Shown one piece after another: positions 5,333 through 6,660 of a DNA stretch of 6,660 nt; positions within the stretch are counted from its first letter, which is position 1; each line of letters begins with the position of its first letter. The position numbers and the translations under genes are program-made. Under the pieces are notes generated by a model, which was not told where the DNA came from, searched no databases, and was given only the letters and a program-made list of their open reading frames with translations. The DNA comes from Faucicola sp032089155 (GTDB lineage Bacteria; Pseudomonadota; Gammaproteobacteria; Pseudomonadales; Moraxellaceae), in NCBI GenBank assembly GCA_032089155.1, contig DAMDEV010000138.1, positions 1 through 6,660 on the forward strand, written 5' to 3'.

Positions 5333-5632
5333 ATGCGATTTGACTTTTATACGCCCTCTGAAATCACTGATATTTTGGGAAAACGCCTGAAGCAACAGCG
5401 TTTGTACCAAAATTTGACGCAAGCTGAACTCTCCCAAAAGGCAGGCATTGGACTAAGTACCATTTCTCGTATTGAGTCAGGAGAAGGAGGAACGCTCGAT
5501 AACGTTATCCGCTATGCCATGTCGGTAGGGCTAGTGAATGAATTTGCCGACCTGTTTGCAAATAACCCTAAGACGATTGATGAAGTGATAGCACAAAAAA
5601 CGTCACGCAAACGCGCTTCAAGCAAATTGTAA
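5333..5632 (+). CDS. HipB-like XRE-family transcriptional regulator
   Basis: A 99-residue DNA-binding protein. GKRLKQQRLYQNLTQAELSQ and KAGIGLSTISRIESG (residues 16-50) form a Cro/C1-type helix-turn-helix. The GTLDNVIRYAMSVGLVNEFADL segment (53-74) and the basic tail (KTSRKRASSKL) are the pattern of HipB-like antitoxin/regulators. Such proteins normally precede a hipA kinase gene, and no hipA follows here: an IS630 transposase ends 20 bp after this stop codon. It may instead serve the divergent fic gene as repressor or antitoxin. The start at 5333 is the only reasonable Met, and the Shine-Dalgarno (GAGA, 12 bp away) is weak. The HTH assignment is firm. The partner is uncertain. Confidence 0.88.
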   Translation: MRFDFYTPSEITDILGKRLKQQRLYQNLTQAELSQKAGIGLSTISRIESGEGGTLDNVIRYAMSVGLVNEFADLFANNPKTIDEVIAQKTSRKRASSKL

Positions 5633-5651
5633 GTGATACCAAACCCAATAA

Positions 5652-6215
5652 TTAAAGCACTGCCCAATGACGAGCAGAGAGCGACTTAACCGTAGCCACC
5701 TGTTTAGCAAAATTACACCAAGCCTGACAAGCGGCATCTACAATAGCTTCATAACTATCAAAACAGCGATTTGATAGCCAGTGTTGCTTAATATACTGCC
5801 AAACCTGTTCAATCGGATTTAATTCAGGCGAATAAGGCGGTAGCTTCAAGATAGTCAGGTTTGGTAAATTATAGCGCTCTTTATGCCATACCGCCCCATC
5901 CATCACCACAACCGCATGGCGACCTTTGGGTACCGCTTGGCTAATTTCTTGTAAATGCCGCTTCATACACTCGCCATTAGCATAAGGCATGATGAGTCCC
6001 ACACTTTGACCTGTGGCAGGACATACTGCCCCATAAAGGTAAGTCGAGATAAACTGCTGTTGACGGACTACTCTGGGTCTTTTACCACGGTAATGCCATA
6101 TTCGGGTGATTGAGCCTTGCTGGCCAATGCGGGTTTCATCTTGAAACCAGATGTCAACATCGCTTAGCTTAGTATCTTCGGGCAGTATGGCAGTTACCTG
6201 CTCTATAAAGTTTTT
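5652..6215 (-). CDS. IS630-family transposase, downstream frame (catalytic part)
   Basis: This frame holds the DDE catalytic core: DVDIWFQDETRIG (first Asp), AVVVMDGAVWHK (second Asp) and LPPYSPELNPIEQVW (Glu, with 29 residues between it and the second Asp). The frame opens immediately after an in-frame TAA at 6216-6218, has no early ATG, and so is probably expressed only by frameshifting from the upstream frame within the A run at 6211-6217. Inside it a GTG at about 6002 could start a shorter product lacking the first Asp, which would be inactive. All three catalytic residues are intact. Together the two frames give about 338 residues, the normal size for the family. Confidence 0.85.
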   Translation of the reverse strand, partial: KNFIEQVTAILPEDTKLSDVDIWFQDETRIGQQGSITRIWHYRGKRPRVVRQQQFISTYLYGAVCPATGQSVGLIMPYANGECMKRHLQEISQAVPKGRHAVVVMDGAVWHKERYNLPNLTILKLPPYSPELNPIEQVWQYIKQHWLSNRCFDSYEAIVDAACQAWCNFAKQVATVKSLSARHWAVL

Positions 6216-6658
6216 TTAAAGGCTTCTTGGGCGTTAATGTCAGCCTGCGGGTGCTGGCTTCTGGCACTTATCCAACTCATACCAATTCGAGCCAGTAGTT
6301 CATAAATGCCATTGACGCTATAGCTTGCTTGGAAATGCTCGTGAGCAAGCTTTTGGATGTCTTGTCCTGTCAGTCTGCCGCCGCCCCGTTTTGCTTGGCT
6401 GTCAACAATCAGTTGTTTAAAGCTTTCAATGTACTCGGGAGCCAATTTGCTGTTTCTGCCGCTTCTTGGTTTGTCATAGAGGCTATCAAGCCCTGATGCT
6501 TGGTAGCGTCTACGAGTACGCCGTGCGGTTTCAATGTTGATGCTTAGGTTTTCTGCAATCTCAAAGCTGTGTTTGCCAATGCGATATTGGTGGAGAATGT
6601 AAAGACGTGTTCTGGCTCTGGCGTTACTTTCAGTCTTGGCAAGTTCGCCAAAGTCATA
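6203..6658 (-). CDS. IS630-family transposase, upstream frame (DNA-binding part), 5' partial
   Basis: Open from the window edge to a TAG at 6203-6205, with 151 residues in the window. RTRLYILHQYRIGKHSFEIA and NIETARRTRRRYQASGLDSL form the N-terminal helix-turn-helix region, followed by DKPRSGR and a second helical region (GRLTGQDIQKLAHEHF, SVNGIYELLARIGMSW) typical of IS630 transposases. It ends in EAFKKTL at the A run where the catalytic frame takes over. Only a few N-terminal residues should be missing beyond base 6660. Confidence 0.85.
   Translation of the reverse strand, partial: YDFGELAKTESNARARTRLYILHQYRIGKHSFEIAENLSINIETARRTRRRYQASGLDSLYDKPRSGRNSKLAPEYIESFKQLIVDSQAKRGGGRLTGQDIQKLAHEHFQASYSVNGIYELLARIGMSWISARSQHPQADINAQEAFKKTL
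6211..6217 (-). other. A7 slippery site joining the two transposase frames
   Basis: On the minus strand TTT is followed by seven A and then CTTTATAG. The upstream frame reads AAA AAA ACT TTA TAG. The catalytic frame reads AAC TTT ATA GAG, a -1 shift. The two frames overlap only between the TAA at 6216-6218 and the TAG at 6203-6205, so the switch has to occur in or next to the A run. Programmed slippage has been described for some IS630-family members. A missing A (mutation or sequencing error in a homopolymer) would look the same. Confidence 0.55.
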
Positions 6659-6660
6659 AT

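Larger units (their letters stand above)
5633..6660 (-). mobile_element. IS630-family insertion sequence, incomplete at the window edge
   Basis: Nearly the whole element is present: a two-frame transposase reading leftward, with its 3' end close to the xre stop codon. The transposase N-terminus and the other terminal repeat lie beyond 6660. The exact left boundary is not resolved. IS630 elements insert at TA dinucleotides, and both 5630-5631 and 5637-5638 are candidates. The inverted repeat cannot be checked because its mate is outside the window. Insertion here separates the xre gene from whatever lay downstream of it. Confidence 0.85.

Noticed and set aside
6002..6002. Separate short transposase gene starting at the GTG at 6002
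   Set aside because: It would lack the first catalytic Asp, and the same frame continues upstream with conserved IS630 sequence to the A7 run.

Overview
The window looks like an accessory, island-type stretch from a low-GC gammaproteobacterium, most likely Moraxellaceae (Moraxella, Psychrobacter or Acinetobacter relatives). The grounds are the AT-rich base composition, the tRNA-Val(GAC) sequence at 2918-2965, the gammaproteobacterial type of the ars proteins and the mix of IS families. This placement is an inference from recall, not from a search.

Left third (about 120-2266): a compact arsenic-resistance module. arsR runs rightward. arsB (arsenite efflux pump) and arsC (glutaredoxin-type arsenate reductase) run leftward as a two-gene operon from an overlapping divergent promoter region of 67 bp that carries an AT-rich dyad. 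ArsC reduces arsenate to arsenite, ArsB exports it, and ArsR derepresses both directions when it binds arsenite. The operon ends in a perfect palindrome with 33-bp arms (122-189).

Middle (2268-3446): a mosaic of mobile-element debris. It holds the C-terminal remnant of an IS481-type transposase (5' truncated, with an in-frame stop), a cluster of helically phased GGCAC repeats that look like tyrosine-integrase arm sites, a terminator, and a 48-bp 3' piece of a tRNA-Val gene without its 5' half. The last three together read as an attachment site of an integrative element whose integrase is gone or lies elsewhere. An AT-rich gene-poor stretch, a 42-codon ORF and a set of interspersed 10-bp repeats follow.

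Right third (3447-6660): a 530-residue Fic-domain protein (leftward) with an intact catalytic motif and a candidate built-in inhibitory motif. It is divergent from a small HipB-like XRE regulator (rightward) across 293 bp of AT-rich DNA with repeated ATGCAACAAAATA boxes. This resembles a toxin/regulator defence or addiction module. An IS630-family element begins within about 20 bp of the regulator's stop codon and runs off the right edge. Its transposase is split into two frames that meet at a run of seven A, consistent with -1 frameshifting.

The most interesting points are the Fic/XRE pair with its repeat-rich flanks, the tRNA-Val att scar with phased arm-like repeats, and the long perfect palindrome behind arsC. 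Nothing seen proves a wholly new system.
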